This document shows, piece after piece, positions 23,689-36,700 of a stretch of DNA of 64,000 nucleotides. Position 1 is the stretch's first letter. Every line of letters begins with the position of its first letter. Below the pieces are notes generated by a model. The model saw nothing but the letters and a program-made list of their open reading frames with translations, had not been told where the DNA came from and did not search any database. Made by a program: the position numbers and the translations under genes. The stretch comes from Sarcocystis neurona. Taxonomy: Eukaryota; Apicomplexa; Conoidasida; Eucoccidiorida; Sarcocystidae. The stretch covers positions 310,001 through 374,000 of the forward strand of contig KL647324.1 of the NCBI GenBank assembly GCA_000727475.1. Direction: 5' to 3'.

Positions 23689-23999
23689 AAAGAGAAGCAG
23701 GGCAAGAAACAGACCAGCAAGGTCGTTTTCATGTACTGACTTCCGATACTCTACAGGTGAGAGCTTGTGAACTTTAAGTGTGGTGAACGTATTGTACAGG
23801 TATGTATAAAGAACGAAGTAAGAGTACGCCCGCGCTGTATAAGTTACGTCTGCTTCAGCATCTTCTCACTGAGCTGCCTGCTAATCAAAGCAACACTCTG
23901 CATATTTAGTGAAAGGCAAGAAGCGCGATGCCCATATGCACTATAGCCGCTTCAGTGGGATATCACGCGTCTTCAGCTGGCGGAGGCAAATCGCACGCG

Positions 24000-26900
24000 T
24001 GAACACTAAGAAAGCAGAAGACCGGTTAAGTGACCGTGTGCAACTGCGAAGAAGTTATTACCTTACCACTCCTTCCTTCTGAGTGCTCTGAAGTCTTTGA
24101 GTGAGTGCGCTTGGCACTATGTAAACGTAAAGTGTAGTCATTAGTATGCGTGTACGTGTATAAGGATATATGGACTTCCAACGTGCCTTCGCTTGAGGAC
24201 CATTCAGCGTCTGGAGAGCGCGCCGAGGTGAGCGGGCGACTCGATTTCGCAGGACTGCCACGGCAAGCGGGAGATTCTCATGGCAAACAACCACGTTTCC
24301 GATGAATGTGCGCCAGCCGCGTTGACGGTGCAGTTCTACGTGCACTCGCCCTCGAATCACGGAAAGCTGCAGACATCGACACAGGAATAATTATACCCGA
24401 TGGGGAGTCTGGAAACCATTTAGTAAAGGCCCACGACACACAGAAATGGCATCTTGCCTGGTGGGCCAATTGCCAACATGCAGGCCTGAGCCCTATCGTC
24501 GGACGCAAAAGCCTTAAACGAAGAAGCATCTCAAGTTTTTCCAGACGTATTGAACATGCGGGCACATGTCAAATGCATTGTGTAAAGCGTAGATAAAATT
24601 GTCTCGGCTTCGCCACGTGTCGAACAGGTCGCGTGTGTTCGTGTACAACGGGTATGTGGCAACCACGCACACATACACACACACATATCCACACTCTACT
24701 TTAGTGTTTAGAGATACTCGACGTAGGCACACCACGGTTTGTATTATGTGGGCAGATTTCCCACGCACGAACGACACGTACTCTATCAAGTGGTGAAAAC
24801 AGTTTCGTAGCATGCGTAATGTAAGAAGGCGCAGGTGCGCCCGCATTTCCACCGGCCATCGGACCTTTCTGTTGCACTAAGTGCAGCAGCTTTTTCGAAC
24901 CCATTGAAATATGGGAAGTGATAAAGTCCAAGTGGAGAGATACACTAGATATGTGTGCTTCACCCGACGCTGTTCACATCATATGCATGAACCAAGCGCA
25001 TGAGTTTGTTCGAAAGACGTAATCATACGATGTTGTTTATACTGAAGTGTCCTGCGTGGTCCTTTTCGGGAAAAGCGGAGTCCAGTAGACCGCCGGCAAG
25101 GCGAACAGCTGTGCTCCGCTTGCTACGATCGGGGTTCTTTTCGGGCCTGCATCACATTCCACACACCAGGTGACGCGGCACGAGTCCCGCGGTCTGGTAT
25201 CCGTCACGATTCCTGCACAGTAAATGGATTTTGGTAAACGTGTGAGCCGTTAAGTCACGCTTGCAACTGTGATTAATCATGTGGTGACAACCACTAAGGC
25301 TACAGCTGCATCCCTCTGTTACGATTTTCGTAGCGTTATACAATAAACTACGTGCAGGATGGTGAAACAATCTTCGCGTACGAAGCTGACTTTCCGGTAA
25401 GCTATCGGCTACGCTTTGCTGTCGTCGTCGAGTTGGGTTAACTGGGAGAATGGTGGCGTCAACACAGATCTCTGCGCAAATTCTTTACTTGACGCTGCGG
25501 TGTGTGGTCGTCTGCACTTGCAGATTATGCGTGTGAACTGCGTCCCTCTTTTTGCAGCGCAGCTACTACGGCATCTGAAAGGACCACAGGGAGACCTTCC
25601 CCAGGAAGGCGTTACCTGGCATACCTCGTTTTGGCCGCGGTGGTACTGACCACAAGTAAGAATACTATTATCGGAGGGGGAGGATACCGGTGCTATACTT
25701 CAATATAATCGATTGTTGCGCAGTTACTGATACGACCATGCAGATTGTATTCAAAAATTAAAGTAGCAGTCAGTTTCGGAATTCTCTGCATCTGCAGGAC
25801 TGTCCATATGTCACGCGGAACGTGTAGATCGTGACTCGGACGCCAAGGGTGACTTACACGTATCATTTGACGTGGGCTTTGTGGAAGGTGGCCGCATGTA
25901 AGAGCTCACAGCTTTCATTACGTGTGGATGTCCCGACTGTGGTCTACCTTGGCATGAGGCAAACCTCTCTACAACGGTAGACCTTGATGTTTTTTCCTGT
26001 TGCCATCCCAAATGAGCATTTGAGTAAGCAGTGACGCCATTGTCCACGTCCGACCTTCGTTATATGGCAAATCATTGGGACTTGTCCAGATCCCGGCATT
26101 ACGACTGACTTTGCTGAAGAAAGTGCCTTTGATACATTGATCCGTTGGGACCACTCCACATGTGAGGTGTAACACATATGTTTCGCATGGACGCTGGGAG
26201 ACACTGAGCACAAACGGGTACTAGGAAATACAGACGTATTCTTGTCAAATGAATGAGCATCAGTCTACCTGACGTCCCACCGCGACCAGTAGCTTCACTA
26301 CAATGTCGCTGTCTCTTTCACCGATTTCGTTGTGTGGCACGAGCCTATGAGTGGAGAAATGATGAAATGGTCCTTATGCTGTCCACGCCGGCACACTGAA
26401 GCGAATATCATGGCACTACTGCAAACGAACTCTTGATTTTGACAGAAGGGTCTGGAGCGACCAGGATAATAATGAAGTATGGGGAAGCTGGCCTATTCAC
26501 ACGCGGCTGCGGGACTTTTCTTCGTCGCTCAGGTACTATCAACATATGGTCGGGAAAATACTTCACAAGAAAGTACTTACGTATAATTTTGGATCTCCGT
26601 GTGTTCCATTTGGCCTCAAGCAACTTAGCGAACAGAAGTGGTTGTACAAATGCACCGTGGTCTTGCAGAAGGTGAGGGCGGCAAACGTTAGTCAGGGGCT
26701 GCCAACAGACAGCAGTCCCGTAACTGCATGCAATCTCTGATTAAATGGTCACTTTTTGGAACCGTTTTGTGGGGTGTTCGGCCACGGCGACGGTTAGGCG
26801 TCGGTGTTCGTGCTTTGCACACCACGCACTGCAGGGGAGTCGGTGGAACGAAGTTCTTCCTCGTTCCACTCTGCGGCTCTGTCTTGATTGAGAAGATGTG

Positions 26901-28990
26901 ATATGGGGAGTCTCCGAAATCGTGACAAATGCCAGGAGGTACATGTGTACTTCTTGTATGGAATGCTTCTTGCTATCAGTCGCCTGCGAATTCTCCTACA
27001 TCATGAGGACGTTCGCGGTGTGAGGTGTCGTGTCCGCGCACGGTTACCCGCCATTGAACTCCTTATCTTCAACAGGTAAGGCAGACGTCACTGACAGTGT
27101 GGCGGGCGGCACCTCTAGTTTCCCGAATTTGATTACGACGTTTGGGCGGGTGGGGCACGCGTTGGTGGTCCCATAGAATGGGGGGAGCGTAGGGGCTTGC
27201 GGTACACAGAGAAATTGCATTTCTTTTGAGCGGTGCAATAGGATACAGTGATGCGCCAGCACCGAGTCACGGGCGTGAGAGGGCAATGGCTTCAACGGGA
27301 GTAGCTCCGGGGGACGATGAACACATTCTTAGGTGGGCCGAGAAGCGTGGGTAGTCGAGTTTGCGCCGACGACCGAAGCAGCCACGGCTGAGGATCGAGT
27401 ACACATATACGATTTTATCAGGCGGAAATACTGCTGAGCGTGGTAGGGGTAACAAGCTGTTGTGGGGCTCCAACTGAAACGAGGCAGTGGTGTCTGGAGA
27501 GATCCTGTTCCGTCTCTAGGTCTCGGGAGGAACTGACGTCAGCGGTTAATCCGTTGCGAGCGAAGCGTGTACAGTTGTGTTTCTGACAACGTGTAACACT
27601 TGAAAGTCAAGAAGGAAGTGGACTTATGAAAGCACGTTGTGGCGAGCGAAAGGTGCACTAGTACAAATTGCAAGTAGTCAAAAGCAAGCGACCGTTGACG
27701 TACCTACGTCCTCTTCGTGATGAGGAGCTGGTGTGTGAGCTGCGCGGGATAAAATGGGATGATGGAGCATGCAGTGGGAATGAAAAGACATACCGGATAT
27801 CCGAAGATGCTCATTTACACAACGATTATTCTTATATGTATGTATATGTGGCACTGATTAGTTGTAGCTGGCATGACAATGTGATTTTTAGAACTGGAGT
27901 CCTTTGTGTGGAGACGAGGCAGCTTCAAGGGTAGTGTACCAAAGAGAGAGAGAGTAGTGTATATGGTGAAGAACGCTGACGTAACCTGTTTGTAGATTAA
28001 TTTAGCGATTTTGGTAGTGAAGACAGATTTTATGTAGAGTTTTTGTCACTTATGAAGGTAACTAGCATTAACAAGGGGAGTGTGTACGAGGGAGGCAGAT
28101 TGATTGCTTTGGGAGCGCGGCGTTCGGAAGTAAGCAGAAACTGTTGAGAGGGAAGAGAAGAAGGCGTTCCAGCAGACAGAGGTGCTGATCTGCTGCGGGC
28201 TCAAAAGTAGCACGCTTACAATCCTTCCGACGGCGACCTTCATAGTCGAGTGAATAAATTTATATTTTTAACAAGTTGCACATGTGTGGGAGATGACGTA
28301 TGCGTGTGTGCAATTCAATTTCGAATTTGAAAAACTTCGTGCTAGTTTCGTGAAAGCTTTTTCCCCAAAATTGATTGTGCCAGAGTGACGTCGAGGGCGA
28401 GGAGATATAGCACAGGAATGAAGAAACACCGCAGCGCCCACTGCTTCGGGTCATTCTGTTACGATGACACAACAAGTGAGGCATCTGCTGGTAACAAAAG
28501 GAAGCAGGGAAACAGTGAGTGTTTTCACGTGGCAGAGCACTATATGTAAGCGCTGCGAAAGATACAGGTATGCATAACGCGCGACGCCTATGGGTATACT
28601 GTGTGTGAAGGCGCGGATCACGTCCTACGACACACGATGAACATCAAAAATAGGCTCGTCACTCGGGGTTTGGAAGGGATGCGCACAATACAGAATGTAA
28701 ATGAAGGGGGTGCTTCCTTGATGTATGTGGAGGGGAGTTATGAGTGTGGAGGCGGTTGACAGAGCGTTTATTACGCGCGGCAATGGAGTATATCTAATGT
28801 GACCATTTATCTACCTGGACATCAAAATTTTGTCAAGGAGTCTTGTGTCCAACAACGTGAGGTGAGCACCTCCAGGTCTGGCTCCGGAAGGCTTTCCCTG
28901 GTGCGACAACCAAGTCGCTACATTTGTGAATGGCTTCGGTGCGCTACTTCTTCCCGTTCTGAAGGTGAGAGTGGTCAATGTTATAACTTG
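24000..28990. other. No supported gene
   Basis: Mixed-composition sequence with short ORFs (under about 100 codons) on both strands, no triplet repeat and no recognisable RNA gene. A few short frames (24250-24590 plus) look protein-like but lack support. Confidence 0.5.
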
Positions 28991-29019
28991 TCCAGGGGTG
29001 AACGGTGAGAGCAGGACGC

Positions 29020-29450
29020 GCGGATTAGGGATGCTGAGATGTTACAAGGGAACTTTTAGCTCCACACAGAGCGGGGCTGAGGTAGGAGAGCTTACAACAC
29101 AGCAAAAGGAGGGTACAAGGAGGCACTTGTGATTTTTAGCGCAAGCACACCACGTTAATCGAGAATGTTACCTTTGGATTCTGCGCTCACTCGGAACTGC
29201 TGGCGTATTAGGGACGCTGCGATGAATTGCCAGCGTCAGCGATTGATATTTCGAGGCCGATGTGGTGCCTGAGGCGGAGACAACCCACCGCAACAGATTT
29301 GAGCGCTTACAACAAGGGAAAAGGGGGATTCGCGAAGGAGACACCTCTGACTTTTAGTGCATTACGTAAGTGAAAGGAAGATTTTAGTTTTGTAGTATGC
29401 GCTCCCTCGAAACTGCACGCGGCGTAATGGGGAGCGTCTGGCGCTCAGTG
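29020..29450. repeat. Degenerate tandem repeat of about 200 bp, two to three copies
   Basis: The word GAGCTTACAACA..AAAAGG (29087) recurs as GCGCTTACAACA..AAAAGG (29302), 215 bp later. ATTAGGGATGCTGAGATG (29024) recurs as ATTAGGGACGCTGCGATG (29208), and TAATGGGGAGCG (about 29425) may be a third. Spacing varies (184-217 bp), so indels are present. Confidence 0.55.
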
Positions 29451-29459
29451 CAAGGAAAG

Positions 29460-32400
29460 TTTGCGACCCGGTTTACACCTTATACCATCACACGTCTCGA
29501 GGTCGTTACAGGGGCGACCGGTTAGCGTAGGCGGCCCGGATGCGGTGGTCGACGTGTACGCATTCCGATGGTATTGTCAATATGGATCTACCACTAACGC
29601 ATCAGTAAGGGATTTTACACTAATCGCAACGGGAAGGGAGCGTGAACAACGAGCCGAACACTGTATGGGTACTCCACGCACTTGCGTGTACGGTGTGCCG
29701 TGCCAGTCTCTTAATACCTACGCTTCCCAAGTCTTACCTTTCGGATGACTGATCGCGCGGTAACAGCCAACGAGTGTGAGGTGGACGTCTAATTTTGTAC
29801 GTCAAAAGGCGTTCAAAAGATGGATCGATTCCATCAATGGAACTCCACGCAACTTTCGGATCTGCTTTTTGTGTCCATCACAACCACGACAAACCGGGCA
29901 GATACGATAGACGGCGGCTGCTTTGCTCAAGCACTCAGATCATACGAGTCTATTTGAACTGTGTCCTCCAGCGAGCCAGGCAAAACCCACTGCGGTAGAA
30001 ATACATGTGGAAGCCGACAAGCTGCATGGTTCCTGAAAAACTGATATCTGTCGACTATACAAAAGCAACGGGATCAATAAGGCCAAACGCTGCGGCTACT
30101 GCATTAAAAGAGACCTGTGCACTGGGCCGAAGTGCACAAAAGCGAGCCAAGATGTAGACGAAAGAGACCTGACTGGCTAGCCAGAAACGCCTAGTTGACT
30201 TCAGGCAACAGTTCCTGCAGCAGAGAGAGTAACAGGCCCGAATATGTTGTTATTTGGAAGTGTAGGTAAAGTGCGCAGTGCAGTTGTGTCTTCTTTTGCT
30301 GTCAGGAATTTTCTGGTTGCTCGCGGAAAATCACTCGGCAGCACAAACGAAGGACGGTGTCTGCCTTACACGCATGATGTCCTGTCCGAACTAGTGACAC
30401 ATGTGGCCAGATACAGAAATCAGGATTGCAGATTGGAATACTTTATTTGAAGTCTTGTTGAGGAGTCCGGTGCCCGAGTTAAACGCAGGCTCCGTGCCTT
30501 CCCGGCTGTCCTCCACAAACTGTACCTTTCGCTTGTAGCGCGACGGCAACCACAAATAGTCTGCAGCTGTGTCTTTTTGACGGACGCAAAGACTAATATG
30601 TCCTCGAGCAGGTTCAATCCAGAAGGAGACGTCGGCTTGGGGACACTGACACCCTATGGTACCTAAGACTCAAACGATACGTTTTGAAGACAACCGCCTG
30701 AGACGTTCTTGAAATACGTTGCTGCCTACTACTCACCGTAATTTGGAAATAGCCGTGCGGATGCCCTTATGCATTTTCGTAGACCTTTATCCGCATTCGG
30801 TAGACGCGTTTCTTGTTTGCAGTTAAGTTCAGTGAAAGTCGTACTGATTACAAGCAGGTGCGCGTGTGATACACTTGTCGATCAGAAGGTGAGCACAAAC
30901 GGGCCTGTGGTGCCTTCCTTTTGCGAAGACTGGCTGCTGCACCTCCAACCCTTGCTTCCATGAGGGCGCTGGTGATGTCTCGTTTCGAAGCTTGACGAAA
31001 CAGGACAAACAAAATCAGACTGCTCAGAAGCTCTTGCATGTCACCTCCGCCCCTTCTTTCCGTATGGGCGTGGGTGTGACTCCACTGAGTGAGACAGTAA
31101 AAGACGTGGACATATGTGAGCGACGCAGCAACCAACGTTGCGTGAGGTGGGACTACAGGGTCTGATTTCTCTGCAGAAAGAGAGGTGGTACGAGTGGACC
31201 ATGACAAAGAAATATAATCAAACGCTTTGAGACACGTGAGTGCATGAAGGTGAAAATACGTGTATATTCAGAGAATTTCCGCGTCGCCCGCACGACTGAC
31301 GAAATGTGGGCAAAGGGGACCTTCAGCGATGTCTATTCAGTGTGCCTGGACCCTGATATGTTTCACGTGCGTAAAACAAATAGGGGTACACCAGTGAAGA
31401 GGGGCTTCGAAACGTCTACTCACCAGTGTGACTGAACCCTCATATACCCGAGGTTTTTGTGAGCAAGTAGCTAAATCAGATTGAATGTATCCGGTCATGG
31501 TGGTCTTGGGAACAGCTGGGATGAGGAATGAGATGAGCAACAAACAGGAGATGACAATCACAAGCCAGAATCTCCTGAAACTCCCCTATCGAGTGTCCCA
31601 CAGGAGTGGAAAGTTCCCGGTGTTCTTTATCGTTTGTGGTGCATCGCGCACGAAGAGTCTGCAGAATAAGCGCCCCCCCTCATTCATCTATGCTTATGGG
31701 TGTTTACTGAAAAAATGTAATATCAGGAGATTGCAGCTAGAGCCTACTCATGTCTACGCAGGCGGAAAAGGCTGCAACGGATACCTGCGCTGACTGTTAG
31801 GGATGTCGCTCGTTATCTGACGCCCAAACACTCCACTGCGCATGAACCACCTTATGCCCCCAGCGTAACGGTAAGCACGTTTTTGCGTCGTCTTGACTTC
31901 TGACGTTTGAAAAGATAGAGCGCTGGCAGTCGCAATTCACAACGACCAGGAGACACGGGGGAACTCAGACACGAGAAGACCTTGCCGAGTCAGTGATCAG
32001 TGCTTGAGAAAGTCCAACTTTACCAAAGTGGGGAGGTCAGGTTAGCAATTATCTGAGCATCCCCCGGCCTGTGGCCAGTCGACTCTGGGGCGACGATCAC
32101 GTAAGCAGTAGCGGAGCGAGCTTTGTGTATGCACACACGCAACAGACGTAGAACCTGATAGCAGTAGACGACAAGCCATCGTCAGAGTTGATGCGGAGCT
32201 TCGCACGAGTATCGCAATGTGACGAGGGGTGGCAAAAGACTGGCCGGAGCGGTTAAACTATCCAGTTGGTGATTGACGCCGTGTGATGCTGTGTCTGAGA
32301 CTTCGTGACAGTGATTGAGAGTCGACGAAGAATAAACACACGCCAGTAGAGTCCGCACAACTTGCGTTGATACAAAGTACAGTGAAGAAGGCGAAGAAAC

Positions 32401-33770
32401 CGTATGTACTCGTATGGGTCTGGGTCGAAGCGCGGGTGTCATAGCTTCGTGATGAAAAAGAAGGGTACCGACACTACACAAGCTGAGCTCATATGCAGGG
32501 TTTGAGACGGTTGGAGTGCACAACGACTATGGATGCAGATATTCTCTACTGGTTGAATGTGTTTGTATGTGCTGTGAGCGCGACCGCCTGCCTCCTTGCG
32601 AAAGTACGTAGGTTGGGTCCCGTACACGGCGTGCGAGGCACCTCAAAAATTTCAAAGTTGACAGAGCCAACCCGAAACACGTGGCAAACTGCACACCAGT
32701 AGCGCTGGTAGAGTACGGAGGACGTAAGGTAGCTGAAAACTGCATGTGCTGCTTGCTGGGCCGTTGAATTACTTTTTGCGGCTGCGTCCACGATGCGGCG
32801 AAGAGTTGTCAGTTCTGCGGTTCGAACAATATCTAAGGACATTTACTTGTTGAGCTGGCGACCGTTAGTGTAGAGGGAGATTCTGTTAACGTCATTGACC
32901 CCGAGTGGTGCGTAGGAATCGAACTACAAGAGTGACAAGCGACCGAACAAAGAAATCCACGAACCTTATTCCACATAATGCGAGCGGAAAATAACGAAGG
33001 CGCGATCCTGCGTGCGGTCCCTGAGGGCTCATAACAAAGGCAACGCCAATCTCCCTGAGTAGAACGCTAGCTGTAGTCTTGTCCCACCCTCTGTTGTGAC
33101 TTATTGACGATATGGAGGAAAAGAGGGGGAGAACAAAAGAGGTAGAAGCCCTAGCATGAATTCAGGATAACAGTCGAAAGGGATAAATAAAGGCGGCACG
33201 TTTTGTCCTGCTCTGTTTTTTCGCCGTCCGTTTATTTCTATAGGGAGATGCGACTTGAAATTCCATTAGAGTGTCCTTCTTTACACGCCTAAACATTGTT
33301 GTGGTCTCTTTGTGTATGGGCCATTTGGAGAACAGTAAGCATTTCATCTGAATAGTTTGATTCTTTGTATGAGTGGGAAGGAATGAGATTAACTAGGTGA
33401 CTACTATGTCTATCACATGCATAACATCGTTGACTCTATGAGAGCGCTTGCACCTGTGAAGCCGGCGAATTGAATTCTAATGACATTCACTGTTTCGTTG
33501 CCGTGGGTTGTAGACAACATATTCCAAACAACATAAGGTTGTTGTTGGGTTTCTTCGTCGTGCCTGTGGGCAGCTGGGCGTTAACAGAAAAAATACAATT
33601 GAGTAGAGCCCTCTTTAAAGTGTGCGTGTCCTCCCAGGGATAAATGTGACGCGCGAAGCGCCCGCACTGTATTCGGTTCACACTGATTGCACATGGAATC
33701 ATGGATCCCTTTCCTAGACCGTGGGGCCCTCGACCGTCTTCAGTCACCCTGGTTAACCGTCGGTCCTTCC
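29460..33770. other. No supported gene
   Basis: Short ORFs only, no low-complexity tracts, and no tRNA or rRNA recognisable. The longest minus-strand frame (30848-31207, 119 codons) has ordinary composition but no domain, splice partner or neighbour to support it. Confidence 0.45.
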
Positions 33771-33779
33771 GCACTCGAA

Positions 33780-36700
33780 TTCCGAACGTTGATAGTCGTT
33801 CACCCAGTCATCCTCGTTTACGTCACTATCCGCCACAAGACAAAATGGCAGTGGCAAGAGGAAAAATCACCAGAAGCTGACTCGCAACCGCTGAAAAAAT
33901 ACACCTTGTTCATGCCCTCACTGTAGTGCTAACCGCTGCCCTGAGGGACGAAAAGACGTATGTCCAGGTCGACGCTCGGAACCTACCCACGACCCACGAG
34001 AGCACAATTGGTACTCCCGAGGAGGTAGTACCAGCAAGATCCGGGTTTTACTGCCCTCGTTAGAGGTGTATCCCGCAGGTAGTTTGACCCGCAGTACTCC
34101 CCTCCTCTGCAGCTTGCGCATGTCGCCTGCTGCACAGATAGCCTCCTCAATCACATCCACATCGAATAAGCTCTGGTCCCTGACGCCTTCTCCCCACATT
34201 ACGACTGCGCCCATGCCCTCCTCTTCTTCCTTCACAAATCAAATGGCCGGCTGCCCCGTTCTCTGAAAACGAATCCGTTGGCTTGCCCGAGCCCGGTCCG
34301 AGTAACCAGGCGTACAGCGCCGGCGACAGCGTCCACATTCCTCCACATCGCAACACACAATATGCACGGTGAATTCACTCTCTGAATTGGACGTGGAATA
34401 GTGGACGCGGCAACACCTCTTCTCTTCAAATAGAAACGGACTCATTTCAGCTGGCCACTCCCTGCACACGGCTCCTTGCCGCGCAGCAGTTGCCAGCAGG
34501 AAATGAAGACCCACGTCGTTTCACGTGTACGTACTTCCTTGTCCATCAGACACCGTGATTCCACGGTGTTTCGAGGGCCGCTCCAGGCAGGGCACGTCTC
34601 CTGTGAAGCAGTGACGGACCTCCAAGGTGTGCCTGCTTTCCACCATCGTAAATGCCGAGCTAGGCGCATCTTCCTCATCCCTTTCCTGCTTCTGTTCACC
34701 AACGAACACACGGATCCGTAATCGTGGACTTCCGGGCACCTGTAGAACTGTAAGCGTTCCTGACGCCGTTTCAAAGAGCTACGGCATGCGGCTCGCACAT
34801 CTCTACAAATTTCGGCGAAGCTCTTGGTCCTTGTTCTCGACCCCAAGGCACAGAAGGCGTAATTTTGCATTGCTCGTAGACTTTCTACACCATGTGTGTC
34901 TGATATTTCTGAATGTTTAGCGAAGGAAATTTTATAAGGCACTGCATCCCCTCCAGCAACGCTACGCTACTCGGTACCTCCTCGACCACTCAGGCTGCAA
35001 TACCAAGTTCCGGTACACTGAATTTCGCCTTTTTTTCCCGCCCGAACACTAGGCAGCCGATCCCAGAGAGTTCTGGCGCACATCTGGAAATGACGTTGTT
35101 TCTTTTCCGGTTAGAGCTGTAAGCGAGCGGTTTCAACCCACCACATCGATTGAGCTTCACAACGTTCAGCTTTCCTTTGACACACACTGGCCCCGCTTTC
35201 ACTTTCTCGCTCACACACCTGCGTCTGGCTCTCTCTTAACCTACACGGTGAGCGGCTTCTGCTGAGCGAGCGCAAATTCAAAGTACAGCGGAATGTCTGC
35301 TATGCGGTGGAGCATCTTCCTGCCCTCTGCTACTTGTTCTTCCATGTACAGTAAGGGGGGGAAACGAATATAGCATTATTTGTACGGAGCAGTGAGCTCT
35401 CTCTCCTTGAGTCTCACATTTTTAGCGCATGACGCGACATTTCTCTTATGCCGTTCTCGCTCTGGGGTCCACTGCTTTGCAGCCGCCTCCCACATGTACC
35501 AATGTGAGTCGTGAACGATAAGTCTTCCAAAAAAGCCCTTAAACAGCACGGAGTGACAGCAGGCAAGACACGCGCAACACGTTATCTAATAAGTGCAGGA
35601 GCCAGTGAGGTTGACCGGTCGTCTTCTCGTCGCCCCCTCCTTCATACCTTCATGCAGCATTCAATATTCGTGCTAGACCACCCTTTGCAAGGGACAATTG
35701 CAAACAACAGATACCACACCGACTCCACGTAAATTCGTAGGTCCCGTAGAGATTCCGCAGAGTCCTCGCCATTCGCCTTTTCTCGTGGCATACGGTCTTT
35801 CCTCATTCCTGCTTACAGCATAAGGAGGGACGTCCTGTGACGAGTCCACACGAGCTGCTACTTGCTGTAACTCAAAATGGCCGCAGCAAAACAAGCACCG
35901 TCTGTCGCAGACTTTGTAACCGTTCCGCGGATACTCCTTGTTAGTGTCCTTCTGCAGTACGCATGTCCGTTCGGGTGATGGGAAGGCGCGTGACAGCAGT
36001 GTGGCTCCTAGCGCATCGATGCCCAAAGTGAAACTCTCGGAGAGGCACTACCGGAGATTCTGGGGACTAACGACATTAACTACCTTCTCTATGGGTATCT
36101 CCGGCAGACGGTCTGACCCGCAGTACTCTCCTTTTCTGCAACGTGCACAAAGAGACACCTGCACGGATATACTGCTCGATCGCAACCACGCCGAACCGCC
36201 CCTAAGCCCTGGCGCCTTCTTTCCGCACTGCGACTGCGTCACCAGACCCTGATCTTCCTGTACCATCGAAATACCCCGGTGCCCCCGTCTTTGAAAAAGA
36301 ATCCGTCGGCTCGCTCACGTCCTGTCAGAGTAACCTGGTATCCAGGCCCGAAAACAGTGCTTGCATCCCTCCACATCTCCTCACTCGACATGCCCGGCGA
36401 TTTAGCTCATTGAGTTACTCGTGGCATACTGGTCGCCGCGATAATTCTCCCGTCACAACCTTAAATCTATGTCGTCTTATTTCACAATCCCGTCCGCACT
36501 ACCGCCTACGCGCAGTCAGCTCGCCATCCCCCTAACAAGCTGCCCTGCTGCGCGGTAGTTCCCAGCAGCAAACGAAGGCCCAAGTCGAGAAGCGTACATA
36601 CATCCCTATTGTTGGGACACTGCATTTCCAGATCGCTCCCCTCTGGCGCTTAACCGGCCGCTACAGAAGGGAAATTCCTCCATTGAAATCGTGACAGCGC

